A DNA stretch of 28,006 nucleotides from positions 1 to 28,006 of the forward strand of contig CALDZZ010000237.1 of NCBI GenBank assembly GCA_937944075.1, written 5' to 3'. Source of the stretch: an uncultured Rhizobiaceae group bacterium (GTDB lineage Bacteria > Pseudomonadota > Alphaproteobacteria > Rhizobiales > Rhizobiaceae). Positions 15,326 to 21,997 of this stretch are shown one piece after another; the first letter of the stretch is position 1; each line of letters opens with the position of its first letter. The notes beneath the pieces were generated by a model. The model was not told the DNA's origin and did no database searches. It worked only from the letters and a program-made list of their open reading frames with translations. Made by a program: the position numbers and the translations under genes.

Positions 15326-15995
15326 GGTGACTGAAGCAACCAACGCATCTGAATGTGTTGTCTATTTCGTTGATGATGACAGGGGAATGATACATTCCAG
15401 CGTGCAGTGGCTCACCTTGAGTGGCTTGAAGGTGCAGGCATTTGTTGATCCCAAGGTTCTTTTGAGAACCATAAAGCCGAACAGTCCGTGCATCGTGGTT
15501 TCCGACATCAAAATGCCTGACCTTGACGGAATGTCATTGATGCAGCACTTGCTGTCAAAAGACAAGCATTTACCTGTTATTCTGATTACAGGGCATGGAG
15601 ATATTCCCCTTGCTGTCGAAGCCATGAAGAAGGGCGCATTTGAGTTTTTGACCAAGCCGTTTTCTCCTGAAAAACTGCTTGAGACCATCAAGGTTGCGCA
15701 AGCCAGCAGGATGTCATATCTCGCGTCACTTTCCAAATCTGCGCCCAGTCCCCAAAACCCTTGTTCAGACAAGGGTGCTGCAAATTCAGACTTTGAACAA
15801 AGGCTTCCATTAAAAGGGCAGGATGAAGCGCCTTTAAATGCACTGGTTGATGACTATGAAAAAACCATTATCATGGCATCCCTCAAAAAACATTCAGGCG
15901 ATATTGCCCTTGTTTTACAAGACCTTGAACTTCCCAGAAGAACGCTTAATGCGAAGATGAAAAAATACGGCATCATTCGAAAAGATTTCAGATAG
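15318..15995 (+). CDS. DctD-like response regulator lacking the sigma-54 AAA+ domain
   Basis: A 225-residue regulator. Receiver domain about 13-130: acidic D19-D21, phosphoacceptor D63 (VVSDIKMPDLDG), T91 (LITGHGDIPLAVEAMKKGAFEFLTKPF) and K113; this is clearly the NtrC/DctD receiver type. A 40-residue polar linker follows, then a Fis-type helix-turn-helix at about 172-225 (LVDDYEKTIIMASLKKHSGDIALVLQDLELPRRTLNAKMKKYG). A full DctD is about 440-460 residues with an AAA+ domain between these parts; GAFTGA, Walker A and Walker B motifs are absent and the frame is intact, so it cannot drive sigma-54 in the usual way. It overlaps dctB and lies 98 bases before dctP. Confidence 0.9.
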   Translation: MVEVTEATNASECVVYFVDDDRGMIHSSVQWLTLSGLKVQAFVDPKVLLRTIKPNSPCIVVSDIKMPDLDGMSLMQHLLSKDKHLPVILITGHGDIPLAVEAMKKGAFEFLTKPFSPEKLLETIKVAQASRMSYLASLSKSAPSPQNPCSDKGAANSDFEQRLPLKGQDEAPLNALVDDYEKTIIMASLKKHSGDIALVLQDLELPRRTLNAKMKKYGIIRKDFR

Positions 15996-16020
15996 TTCAT
16001 CTTGCCTTGAAGTTGTTAAC

Positions 16021-16036
16021 TGGCAAAGTTTTGCCA
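16021..16036. promoter_or_regulatory. 16-bp palindrome upstream of dctP
   Basis: TGGCAAAGTTTTGCCA has 7 of 8 complementary base pairs. It sits 58 bases before the dctP start and 25 bases after the regulator gene. The outer arms resemble the TGGC and TTGC halves of a sigma-54 promoter but the GG to GC spacing is 9 bases, one short of the invariant 10. It is a good candidate binding site for the Fis-type regulator next door. As a hairpin the loop would be too tight and there is no T-run, so it is not a convincing terminator. Confidence 0.45.
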
Positions 16037-16093
16037 ATTTGATTTCCCAAAATATCCTGTTACCTTTCCAAACAGACATATGGAGGAGAAATT

Positions 16094-17107
16094 ATGTTTA
16101 AACGATTCACAAAAGTAGCTTTACTATCAACCGCAGCTGTATCCGTCATGGGTTTGGAGGCGCTGGCCGCCTCGACAACCTGGAATGTTTCCCTTTGGGG
16201 TAAGCGACGTGCCTTTACCGAGCATGTTGAGAAACTGGCTGAACTGGTTGAAAAGAAAACCAATGGCGATTTCAAGATCAACATTTCTTATGGTGGCCTT
16301 TCCAAAAACCGTGAAAACCTTGATGGTATTTCAATCGGTGCCTTTGAGATGGCTCAGTTCTGTGCCGGTTATCACCGCGACAAAAACCCAACCATCACTG
16401 TGCTTGAATTGCCGTTCCTGGGTGTTTCAACCCTCGAAGAAGAAGTGAAGGTTGCAACGGCTGTTTACAATCACCCGGCTGTAAAGAAAGACCTTGCGCG
16501 CTGGAATGCAATTCCTTTCATGACTTCACCAATGCCGCAGTATAATGTTGCTGGAGTAGGCGATGCGCCATCATCCTTGTCCGATTTCGAAGGTATGCGC
16601 ATTCGTGCAACTGGTGGTCTTGGCAATGCGTTCAAAACTGTTGGCGCAACACCAACTTCAGTGACTGCTACCGAAGCCTATACAGCGCTTGAATCAGGTG
16701 TTGTGGACTCAGTTGCATTTGCACAGCACGCGCATCTTGCATTCCGCACTATTGATATTGCGAAATGGTGGACTGCCAACCTTAATCCTGGAACAGTTAA
16801 CTGCCCGGTTGTGGTAAACACAGACGCATACAATGCACTGTCTGCTGAACACAAGGCTGCACTGGATGGTTCAAAAGATGAGGCGATCGCGCATTACCTT
16901 TCAAACTATGCTGAGCTGATTACCAAGTGGGAAGGCATTCTTGCAGACAAGGGTGTCAAAAAGGTTGAGTTTTCTGCTGAGCAGCTTTCAGCTTTCAAGG
17001 CAAAGGCAGCAACACCAGTGCGTGAAAAGTGGCTTGCTGACATGAAGGCAGCTGGCGTGCCAGGCGAAGAGCTTTACAAGCTTGTAACCGATACACTTGG
17101 CAAATAA
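16094..17107 (+). CDS. dctP: TRAP transporter substrate-binding protein (DctP family)
   Basis: A 337-residue periplasmic protein with signal peptide MFKRFTKVALLSTAAVSVMGLEALAAS, cleavage after about residue 26. The mature part shows the DctP fold: 'FTEHVEKLAELVEKKTNGDFKINISYGG', 'ISIGAFEMAQFCAGYHRDKNPTITVLELPFLG', the ligand-arginine segment SDFEGMRIRATGGLGNAFKTVGATPTSV, and 'TEAYTALESGVVDSVAFAQHAHLAFRTIDIAKWW' followed by VVVNTDAYNALSAEHKAAL. The arginine pairs with a substrate carboxylate in this family. The strong site GGAGGAG lies 7 bases before ATG 16094, consistent with high expression. Ligand unknown: the tryptophan-rich substrate region is not that of the classical C4-dicarboxylate DctP that I can recall. 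Confidence 0.93.
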   Translation: MFKRFTKVALLSTAAVSVMGLEALAASTTWNVSLWGKRRAFTEHVEKLAELVEKKTNGDFKINISYGGLSKNRENLDGISIGAFEMAQFCAGYHRDKNPTITVLELPFLGVSTLEEEVKVATAVYNHPAVKKDLARWNAIPFMTSPMPQYNVAGVGDAPSSLSDFEGMRIRATGGLGNAFKTVGATPTSVTATEAYTALESGVVDSVAFAQHAHLAFRTIDIAKWWTANLNPGTVNCPVVVNTDAYNALSAEHKAALDGSKDEAIAHYLSNYAELITKWEGILADKGVKKVEFSAEQLSAFKAKAATPVREKWLADMKAAGVPGEELYKLVTDTLGK

Positions 17108-17118
17108 GCCATAATCTT

Positions 17119-17158
17119 ATCTCTCCCCGTCTTGATTTCGGGGAGAGATTTTCTTTTT
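17119..17158 (+). terminator. Rho-independent-like hairpin between dctP and dctQ
   Basis: ATCTCTCCCCG (17119-17129) pairs perfectly with CGGGGAGAGAT (17139-17149), an 11-bp stem with a 9-base loop, followed by TTTCTTTTT. It lies 12 bases after the dctP stop and 53 bases before dctQ. It probably attenuates transcription or protects the dctP 3' end, making the binding protein more abundant than the membrane subunits. Confidence 0.85.
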
Positions 17159-17201
17159 AGATACAAGATTTTTAACACTTCTAACTTGTCAGGAAAACAA
17201 G

Positions 17202-17861
17202 ATGGCTGGTGCGTCCTCGGTACTGGAAGACGGCTCATCCTATAGCAGGATAGACCAAAAATTACTCAAGCTTGAATCGTTCATGTGCTTGCTAAGCGGT
17301 ATAGCGATATTCTCGCTTATGGTTCTTGCAGTAATATCTGTGGGTGGACGTAATGCAATCGGTCAACCGCTGCCTGGCTATGTGGATTTTATTGAACAAG
17401 TGCTTCCGATGATTGCATTCCTGGGCATTTCATATACCCAGCGTGAGGGCGGTCACATCCGGATGGATATTCTCGTTGGCAAATTAAAGGGGCGCCCGCT
17501 CTGGCTGGCTGAAATCATAACAACTTTCTTCATGTTGCTTCTCATTTTTATTTTGATCTGGGGTTCATGGAAATTCTTTGACCGCTCCTTTGATATGGAC
17601 AGACCCTTGTGGAGCTCTGACAGTTCTCTTGATCTGAACATACCGCTTTGGCCAACAAAACTGATCGTACCGATTTCGTTCACCATTTTGGCTACCCGTC
17701 TGGTTTGGCAGATGGTCGGATATGTCAACGCTTTCAAAACTGGCGCAACGCATCCGGTTGGCCTGCCTCTTGTAAAGGACGCAGCACAACAGGCTGCTGA
17801 TGAAGCAAAACTCGTTTCCGGCGGTGCCGTTGATGCTGATCTTGATAAGGGAACCAACTGA
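17202..17861 (+). CDS. dctQ: TRAP transporter small membrane subunit (DctQ family)
   Basis: A 219-residue protein with four hydrophobic segments (about residues 27-50, 62-80, 101-125 and 148-172). Family features: 'VISVGGRNAIGQPLPGYVDFIEQVLPMIAFLGISYTQREGGHIRMDILVGKLKG' (the GxxRxxxxxPLPG...GGHIRMD pattern is diagnostic) and a long extramembrane stretch before the last helix. It forms the membrane complex with DctM. The C-terminal tail is Ala/Asp-rich. A short CTTGT/ACAAG repeat (17185-17201) puts the AGGA ribosome binding site in a 7-base loop before ATG 17202. The stop overlaps the dctM start (TGATG). Confidence 0.9.
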   Translation: MAGASSVLEDGSSYSRIDQKLLKLESFMCLLSGIAIFSLMVLAVISVGGRNAIGQPLPGYVDFIEQVLPMIAFLGISYTQREGGHIRMDILVGKLKGRPLWLAEIITTFFMLLLIFILIWGSWKFFDRSFDMDRPLWSSDSSLDLNIPLWPTKLIVPISFTILATRLVWQMVGYVNAFKTGATHPVGLPLVKDAAQQAADEAKLVSGGAVDADLDKGTN

Positions 17862-19270
17862 TGCAACCGATTGATATTGGCATAATCGTTTCCCTTGGCA
17901 TGATGGTCATGGTTATTCTTGGCATGCGCGTGGCCTTTGCGGCCGGTCTTGCGGGCTTGTTTGGGCTGGTTTGGATTTTCTGGTCAAAGAAGGGATATGA
18001 TCCGGATCAGTTTTTTTGGGCGCTTGGGGTTGCTGGCGGAATTGCCGGGCAGGAGCCATATTCAAAGATTACAACCAATGCCTTGTCACTGATCCCGACC
18101 TTTATCCTGATAGGCTATCTGGCCTATCATGCCGGTCTCACAAAGGCTCTGTTTGAAGCTGCCAAGCGATGGGTTGGCTGGTTGCCTGGCGGCCTTGCGG
18201 TTGCTACCGTTTTTGCAACGGCCGGCTTTGCAGCAGTGTCAGGAGCTTCTGTTGCCACATCAGCCGTGTTTGCGCGCATTGCAATTCCTGAAATGCTCAA
18301 GGTTGGTTATGACAAACGCTTTGCTGCGGGTGTTGTTGCAGCAGGTGGTACGCTTGCTTCCCTTATTCCGCCCTCTGCCATTCTGGTTATTTATGCAATC
18401 ATTGTGGAGCAGGATGTTGGACGATTGCTCTTGGCGGGCTTTTTGCCAGGTGCGTTTTCTGCCGTTATTTATGCCGGCCTGATTGTTGGCATGGCGCTGG
18501 TGATCAAGAATTTTGGTCCTCCGGTTGGTGGGTTCAGCTGGAAGGAGCGCCTCGTTTCGCTTCCGCCAACGTTCCCGATTGTTTTCGTGGTCGTGATTAT
18601 CATCTCGTTTATTTACAATCCTTTTGGGGGTGACAGTTGGGGAACACCGACCGAGGGTGGCGCTCTGGGTGCTTTCGTTGTCTTCTGTATTGCCATGATC
18701 AAGGGCATGCGTTGGGGACAACTGAAGGAAGCCTTGATCGAAAGTGCCAAACTGTCAGTCATGATTTTCACCATTATCTGGGGCGTGTTGATTTATGTGC
18801 GTTTCCTTGGTTTTGCCGATTTGCCAACTGCCTTTGCAGACTGGATTACATCGCTCGAATACAGCCCGTTGCTGATACTGGTCTGTATTCTGCTGGCTTA
18901 TGCCGTGCTTGGCATGTTCATGGATGCGATCGGGATGTTGCTTCTAACGCTTCCGGTTGTCTATCCGGCAGTGATGGCGCTAAATGGCGGAGAAGCAGTG
19001 AGTGCAGCCGACAGTACGTTTGGCTTGTCTGGTGCTGAATGCGCGATCTGGTTCGGGATATTGGTGGTCAAGATGGCTGAGCTCTGTCTCATCACGCCAC
19101 CCATTGGCCTCAACTGTTTTGTGGTTGCTGGCGTGCGTGATGATATCAGCGTTCAGGATGTGTTTAAGGGCGCATCTCCGTTTTTCGTTGCAGATGCACT
19201 TACGATTGCGGGACTTGTTGCTTTCCCGGGTATTGTACTCTTCCTGCCGCGATTGCTGTTAGGCAGTTAA
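17861..19270 (+). CDS. dctM: TRAP transporter large permease subunit (DctM family)
   Basis: A 469-residue protein with about twelve hydrophobic segments. DctM landmarks: 'ALSLIPTFILIGYLAYHAGLTKALFEAAKRWVGWLPGGLAVATVFATAGFAAVSGASVATSAVFARIAIPEM', GYDKRFAAGVVAAGGTLASLIPPSAILVIYAIIVEQDVGRLLLAGFLPG and the C-terminal 'VVKMAELCLITPPIGLNCFVVAGV', which carry the sodium-binding GG/TPP motifs of the family. It is the sodium-driven transport subunit. The length is slightly above the common 425-445, from an extended loop around residues 225-270. Translation is coupled to dctQ. Its stop directly abuts the stop of the convergent amidotransferase gene, with no room for a separate terminator. Confidence 0.93.
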   Translation: MQPIDIGIIVSLGMMVMVILGMRVAFAAGLAGLFGLVWIFWSKKGYDPDQFFWALGVAGGIAGQEPYSKITTNALSLIPTFILIGYLAYHAGLTKALFEAAKRWVGWLPGGLAVATVFATAGFAAVSGASVATSAVFARIAIPEMLKVGYDKRFAAGVVAAGGTLASLIPPSAILVIYAIIVEQDVGRLLLAGFLPGAFSAVIYAGLIVGMALVIKNFGPPVGGFSWKERLVSLPPTFPIVFVVVIIISFIYNPFGGDSWGTPTEGGALGAFVVFCIAMIKGMRWGQLKEALIESAKLSVMIFTIIWGVLIYVRFLGFADLPTAFADWITSLEYSPLLILVCILLAYAVLGMFMDAIGMLLLTLPVVYPAVMALNGGEAVSAADSTFGLSGAECAIWFGILVVKMAELCLITPPIGLNCFVVAGVRDDISVQDVFKGASPFFVADALTIAGLVAFPGIVLFLPRLLLGS

Positions 19271-19948
19271 TCAGGCGCTCTTAAAGAAGTTGGCGATGAT
19301 CTTGGCGTATTCGTCAGCATCATTGGCATCATGTACATTTTCCAGGGCAGGTTCTGCCTGATCATTTGGAATGGTAACGCCTGCACGGCTTTTTATAAGG
19401 CCTTCCATGAAGTTGTTCGTAAACTCCGGATGTGGCTGGAAACTTAACGCCTTGTTTTTATAGGCCAGTCCCGCCATTTTGCAGAAATCATTTCCTGCGA
19501 TGATTTCAGCTTCTGGCGGCTTTTCAACGACCTGGTCCTGATGCATGGCAAGCAGTCTGGATTTTGTTCCGTCAGGGTGGGTGTATTCCTGTGTGCCCAT
19601 GCCCCATTTGCCATGGTATTTGATTACCTTGCCACCCAAAGCCTGCGCCATGATCTGGTGACCAAAACAAATCCCAACCATAGGCAGGCTCGCTTCGTAG
19701 ATATCTCTTATGAACTCTTCCAGTGGCGGTATCCAGTCATGGTCTTCGTATGCACCATGTTTGGAGCCTGTAATCAGCCATCCGTCACAATCCCTGATTG
19801 AATTTGGAAAGTTTCCATCCACGACTGCAAAAACTTCAAATTCAAAATCATGCCCGTCCAGAAATGTCTTGAACATGTCGGGATATTCACCAAAATTGGG
19901 TGAAAGGTCTTCCGGAACCATGCCTGTTTGCAAAATACCGATTTTCAT
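19271..19948 (-). CDS. Class I glutamine amidotransferase-like protein
   Basis: A 225-residue stand-alone GATase1 domain. The nucleophile elbow MVGICFGHQIMAQALGG puts the catalytic cysteine at 94, and QPHPEFTNNF provides His173 and Glu175, so the triad is complete. WLITGSKHGAYEDHDWIPPLEEFI and 'YHGKWGMGTQEY' are as in the GMP-synthase-like amidotransferases (COG0518) that often act on small gamma-glutamyl compounds or donate ammonia to a partner. No synthetase partner is adjacent. The gene is convergent with dctM, with no intergenic bases, and divergent from the VOC gene across 71 bases. Confidence 0.9.
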   Translation of the reverse strand: MKIGILQTGMVPEDLSPNFGEYPDMFKTFLDGHDFEFEVFAVVDGNFPNSIRDCDGWLITGSKHGAYEDHDWIPPLEEFIRDIYEASLPMVGICFGHQIMAQALGGKVIKYHGKWGMGTQEYTHPDGTKSRLLAMHQDQVVEKPPEAEIIAGNDFCKMAGLAYKNKALSFQPHPEFTNNFMEGLIKSRAGVTIPNDQAEPALENVHDANDADEYAKIIANFFKSA

Positions 19949-20019
19949 GTGAGTTCTCGCTTTGTATAAATCCTGTTTCCCGTTTATGGTTCCTGAATTG
20001 ATTTTGCAAGGAGAATATC

Positions 20020-20394
20020 ATGCTTTCTGGTGCTTGTGTTGGCAGCAATGACCTTGTTATAGCCAGGGCATTTTATGATGCTGTTTTATCAGTCATTGAC
20101 ATGAAATTGCACATTAACCTGGAACATGAACTGGGGTATGGCCCGATAAATGGTGATCCCAATTTTTGGGTTGTAACGCCCTTTAATGAACAAGCAGCCA
20201 CCTTCGGCAATGGTACCCAAATCATGTTTCTAGCAAAGACCAAGCAGGCAGTTGAGGCTTTTCACAAGACTGCACTGGATATGGGAGGTGTCAACGAAGG
20301 GAAGCCAGGTCCAAGAGATTATGCGCCTGGTTATTTTGGTGCCTATGTGCGCGATCCTGATAACAACAAGTTACATGTTTCACTCAAGCTTTAA
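20020..20394 (+). CDS. VOC (glyoxalase/bleomycin-resistance) family protein
   Basis: A 124-residue single vicinal-oxygen-chelate domain. 'VGSNDLVIARAFYDAVLSVIDMKL' is the first beta-alpha-beta unit, with 'FWVVTPFNEQAATFGNGTQIMFLAKTKQAVEAFHKTALDMGGVNEGKPGPR' and YFGAYVRDPDNNKLHVSLKL closing the fold. The first metal-ligand position (usually His or Glu near the N-terminus) is Gly/Ser here, so metal binding is doubtful. AGGAGA lies 7 bases before ATG 20020. Substrate unknown. The ORF ends 71 bases before the PilZ gene. Confidence 0.85.
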   Translation: MLSGACVGSNDLVIARAFYDAVLSVIDMKLHINLEHELGYGPINGDPNFWVVTPFNEQAATFGNGTQIMFLAKTKQAVEAFHKTALDMGGVNEGKPGPRDYAPGYFGAYVRDPDNNKLHVSLKL

Positions 20395-20402
20395 TGCGCA
20401 CC

Positions 20403-20434
20403 TTAACAAGTTCTTAAAGATACACCGTTATAAA
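20403..20434 (+). promoter_or_regulatory. Candidate CtrA box and -10 element upstream of the PilZ gene
   Basis: TTAACAAGTTCTTAA (20403-20417) is a perfect TTAA-N7-TTAA, the CtrA consensus of alphaproteobacteria. TATAAA at 20429-20434 lies 11 bases downstream, so the box covers the -35 position. The start codon of the PilZ gene is at 20466 with GGGGAAG before it. Pattern match only. Confidence 0.5.
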
Positions 20435-20465
20435 GATCATATATTAAATCTACGGGGAAGACATA

Positions 20466-20771
20466 ATGTTACAGCATACACCAGGGCAAGGAGCACAACG
20501 CGCACTTAGCATACTTGCCACAAAGCGTAAGGCAGAGCGTGTAAAATCAAGCTTCTCAGGCGCTGTTCTGACTGATGATGGCTTTGTTTGTCATTGCGTT
20601 ATAACAGATGTTTCCAACTCAGGCATGCAGCTTTCTTTGCCCAAGAATACTGACTTGCCGGAACAATTCATGATCAAGACACCTGCGGTGTCGGAAACCA
20701 TGAATGTAAGAAAAGCCTGGGCCAATGGCACTATCATGGGTGTTGTGATTGAAACCCTGGTTGAAGAATAA
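20466..20771 (+). CDS. PilZ domain protein
   Basis: A 101-residue protein formed almost entirely of one PilZ-like domain: the RxxxR motif is at residues 21-25 (RKAER) and the D/N-x-S-x-x-G motif at 48-53 (DVSNSG), followed by strands QLSLP and 'EQFMIKTPAVSETMNVRKAWANGTIMGVVIE'. Both c-di-GMP contacts of the family are present, so it may bind c-di-GMP; the spacing between the two motifs is ordinary. Single-domain PilZ proteins work as adaptors for motility, polysaccharide or cell-cycle functions. It has its own promoter-like region with a CtrA-type box, and converges with the DUF3833 gene across a strong hairpin. Confidence 0.8.
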   Translation: MLQHTPGQGAQRALSILATKRKAERVKSSFSGAVLTDDGFVCHCVITDVSNSGMQLSLPKNTDLPEQFMIKTPAVSETMNVRKAWANGTIMGVVIETLVEE

Positions 20772-20779
20772 GCAATAAC

Positions 20780-20805
20780 CTGCAATCAACGCGGTTTGAT
20801 TGCAG
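20780..20805. terminator. Hairpin shared by convergent PilZ and DUF3833 genes
   Basis: CTGCAATCAA (20780-20789) pairs perfectly with TTGATTGCAG (20796-20805) around a 6-base loop. It begins 8 bases after the PilZ stop and includes the TGA and last codons of the DUF3833 gene. Neither side has a clear T-run, so it may act as a bidirectional 3' end structure rather than a classical terminator. Confidence 0.5.
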
Positions 20806-21328
20806 CTGCACCTGCTTTGCTTCTGGCAAAATTAACAGCAACGCGGGCTACCGGGATTCCGAATTTGGAGACCCTTGCCGTATTTCGCAATGTGCCATCC
20901 TTTTTTAAAATCAAAGTGTCTTTGAATTTGACCAAATTTGTCTTTGGGCCATTGTCGATATCAACCGTATAGCTGAATTTGGCTGTATTTCCCTTTACCT
21001 TGACAGTCGTCGTGCCGCGTACATCTTCGCGGGTTCCGGAATAGGTGGTTGGAGATGTTTTGGTGAAGCGCCATGTTTTCACATCCCGTTCTCCATCCGT
21101 GTAGAAAAAATCTTCTCGCAGAACGAGTGTTTTTCCATTCCACTTGCCATTCAGTAAAACCCTGAACTCACGTTTCTTGCCGTTTATGGCTTTGAAACTA
21201 CCATAGGCGTGTGTGGTACCCTTGAAGAATTCCTCAAGTTTCAAATCGGCGGCTACACCAGTTGCGGGTAGGGCAAAAAGTGCGGTGCCAAATGCAAGTG
21301 CTGTGACGGGTGCTAGTGAGGGTCTCAT
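20786..21328 (-). CDS. DUF3833 family exported protein
   Basis: A 180-residue protein starting MRPSLAPVTALAFGTALFALPATGVAAD, a signal peptide cleaved near residue 27. The mature part matches DUF3833 as I know it: 'LKLEEFFKGTTHAYGSFKAINGKKREFRVLLNGKWNGKTLVLREDFFYTDGERDVKTWRF', with the FFxGxxxAxGxF start and D-G-E-R-x-x-x-x-W pattern, then strands to a final GIPVARVAVNFARSK. It is probably a beta-rich periplasmic protein; function is unknown. No lipobox cysteine is present, unlike many relatives. I chose ATG 21328 (GGAGAT 7 bases upstream); an ATG at 21388 would place 20 extra residues before the signal peptide. Confidence 0.8.
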   Translation of the reverse strand: MRPSLAPVTALAFGTALFALPATGVAADLKLEEFFKGTTHAYGSFKAINGKKREFRVLLNGKWNGKTLVLREDFFYTDGERDVKTWRFTKTSPTTYSGTREDVRGTTTVKVKGNTAKFSYTVDIDNGPKTNLVKFKDTLILKKDGTLRNTARVSKFGIPVARVAVNFARSKAGAAAIKPR

Positions 21329-21400
21329 CGGTAATCTCCATTGTATCTGTTCAAAGATACGTAGCGCCGCGCCGCAAGGTTTCAACAAACAGTTCCGGCT

Positions 21401-21880
21401 CTAGTCAAGAATAGCGTCTTCCTTGACTGCTTCCATGGAAACATAAGTAGAGGTTTGCTGTACGTGAGGAAGGCTTGAAATTTTTTCGCCCATGACTTTC
21501 CTGTATGATTTCATGTCTTTGGTGCGCACCTTTAAAAGATAATCGTAACCGCCAGCAATCATGTGACATTGTTCTACTTCGGCCAGCTTGCATACAGCTT
21601 CGTTGAACTCTGCAAGCTTTTGCGCTCTTGTATCCGAGAGCTTAACCTCTACAAACGAGATATGATCCAGACCCATTTTGACGGGGTCCAGCAACGCTCG
21701 ATACCCCAGAATTATGCCTTCCTTTTCAAGCCTCTTAAGCCGTGCTGTGCATGGCGTTTGAGACAGCCCGACCTCACGTGACAGGCTGGTTATGGATATT
21801 CTTGCATCAGCGCCAACCGCTTGAAGAATCTTCAGATCAATGGCGTCAAGATCACTTGAGAGTTCTGTTTTCTTGTTCAT
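21401..21880 (-). CDS. putR: Lrp/AsnC family transcriptional regulator, likely PutR
   Basis: A 159-residue regulator with an N-terminal AsnC-type helix-turn-helix (DLKILQAVGADARISITSLSREVGLSQTPCTARLKRLEKEGIILGY, residues 14-58) and a C-terminal RAM/ligand-binding domain ('VEVKLSDTRAQKLAEFNEAVCKLAEVEQCHMIAGGYDYLLKVRTKDMKSYRKVM'). It is divergent from putA, the position of PutR, the proline-responsive activator of putA in Rhodobacter and Agrobacterium; no RHH domain is present in the PutA here, which fits external control. Two dyads lie just upstream of its start. No clear Shine-Dalgarno sequence is seen before ATG 21880. Confidence 0.88.
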   Translation of the reverse strand: MNKKTELSSDLDAIDLKILQAVGADARISITSLSREVGLSQTPCTARLKRLEKEGIILGYRALLDPVKMGLDHISFVEVKLSDTRAQKLAEFNEAVCKLAEVEQCHMIAGGYDYLLKVRTKDMKSYRKVMGEKISSLPHVQQTSTYVSMEAVKEDAILD

Positions 21881-21892
21881 TACAACTGTTTT

Positions 21893-21917
21893 CTAATTTC
21901 ATATTAGTGAATTTCAC
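21893..21917. promoter_or_regulatory. Two adjoining dyads in the putR-putA intergenic region
   Basis: CTAATTTCATATTAG (21893-21907, 6 of 7 pairs) resembles the 15-bp Lrp-type site, and GTGAATTTCAC (21907-21917) is a perfect palindrome sharing one base with it. They lie 13-37 bases upstream of the putR ATG and 81 or more from putA. Likely binding sites for the divergent regulator. Confidence 0.5.
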
Positions 21918-21942
21918 CAAAAAAATCACAAATGAAGTTAAA

Positions 21943-21972
21943 TTGCAAATCGCTTATGTGAGAAGATATAAT
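21943..21972 (+). promoter_or_regulatory. Putative sigma-70-type promoter of putA
   Basis: TTGCAA (21943-21948), an 18-base spacer and TATAAT (21967-21972). The transcript would start about 20 bases before the putA ATG, leaving just room for the GAGGAG ribosome binding site (21983-21988). The dyads listed above lie 26 bases upstream of the -35, an activator-like position. Confidence 0.6.
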
Positions 21973-21997
21973 ACGTTATCTTGAGGAGTTACTTATC

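Noticed and set aside
16021..16036. Sigma-54 promoter for dctP
   Set aside because: GG and GC elements are 9 bases apart instead of 10, and the adjacent regulator has no AAA+ domain. Kept only as a dyad.
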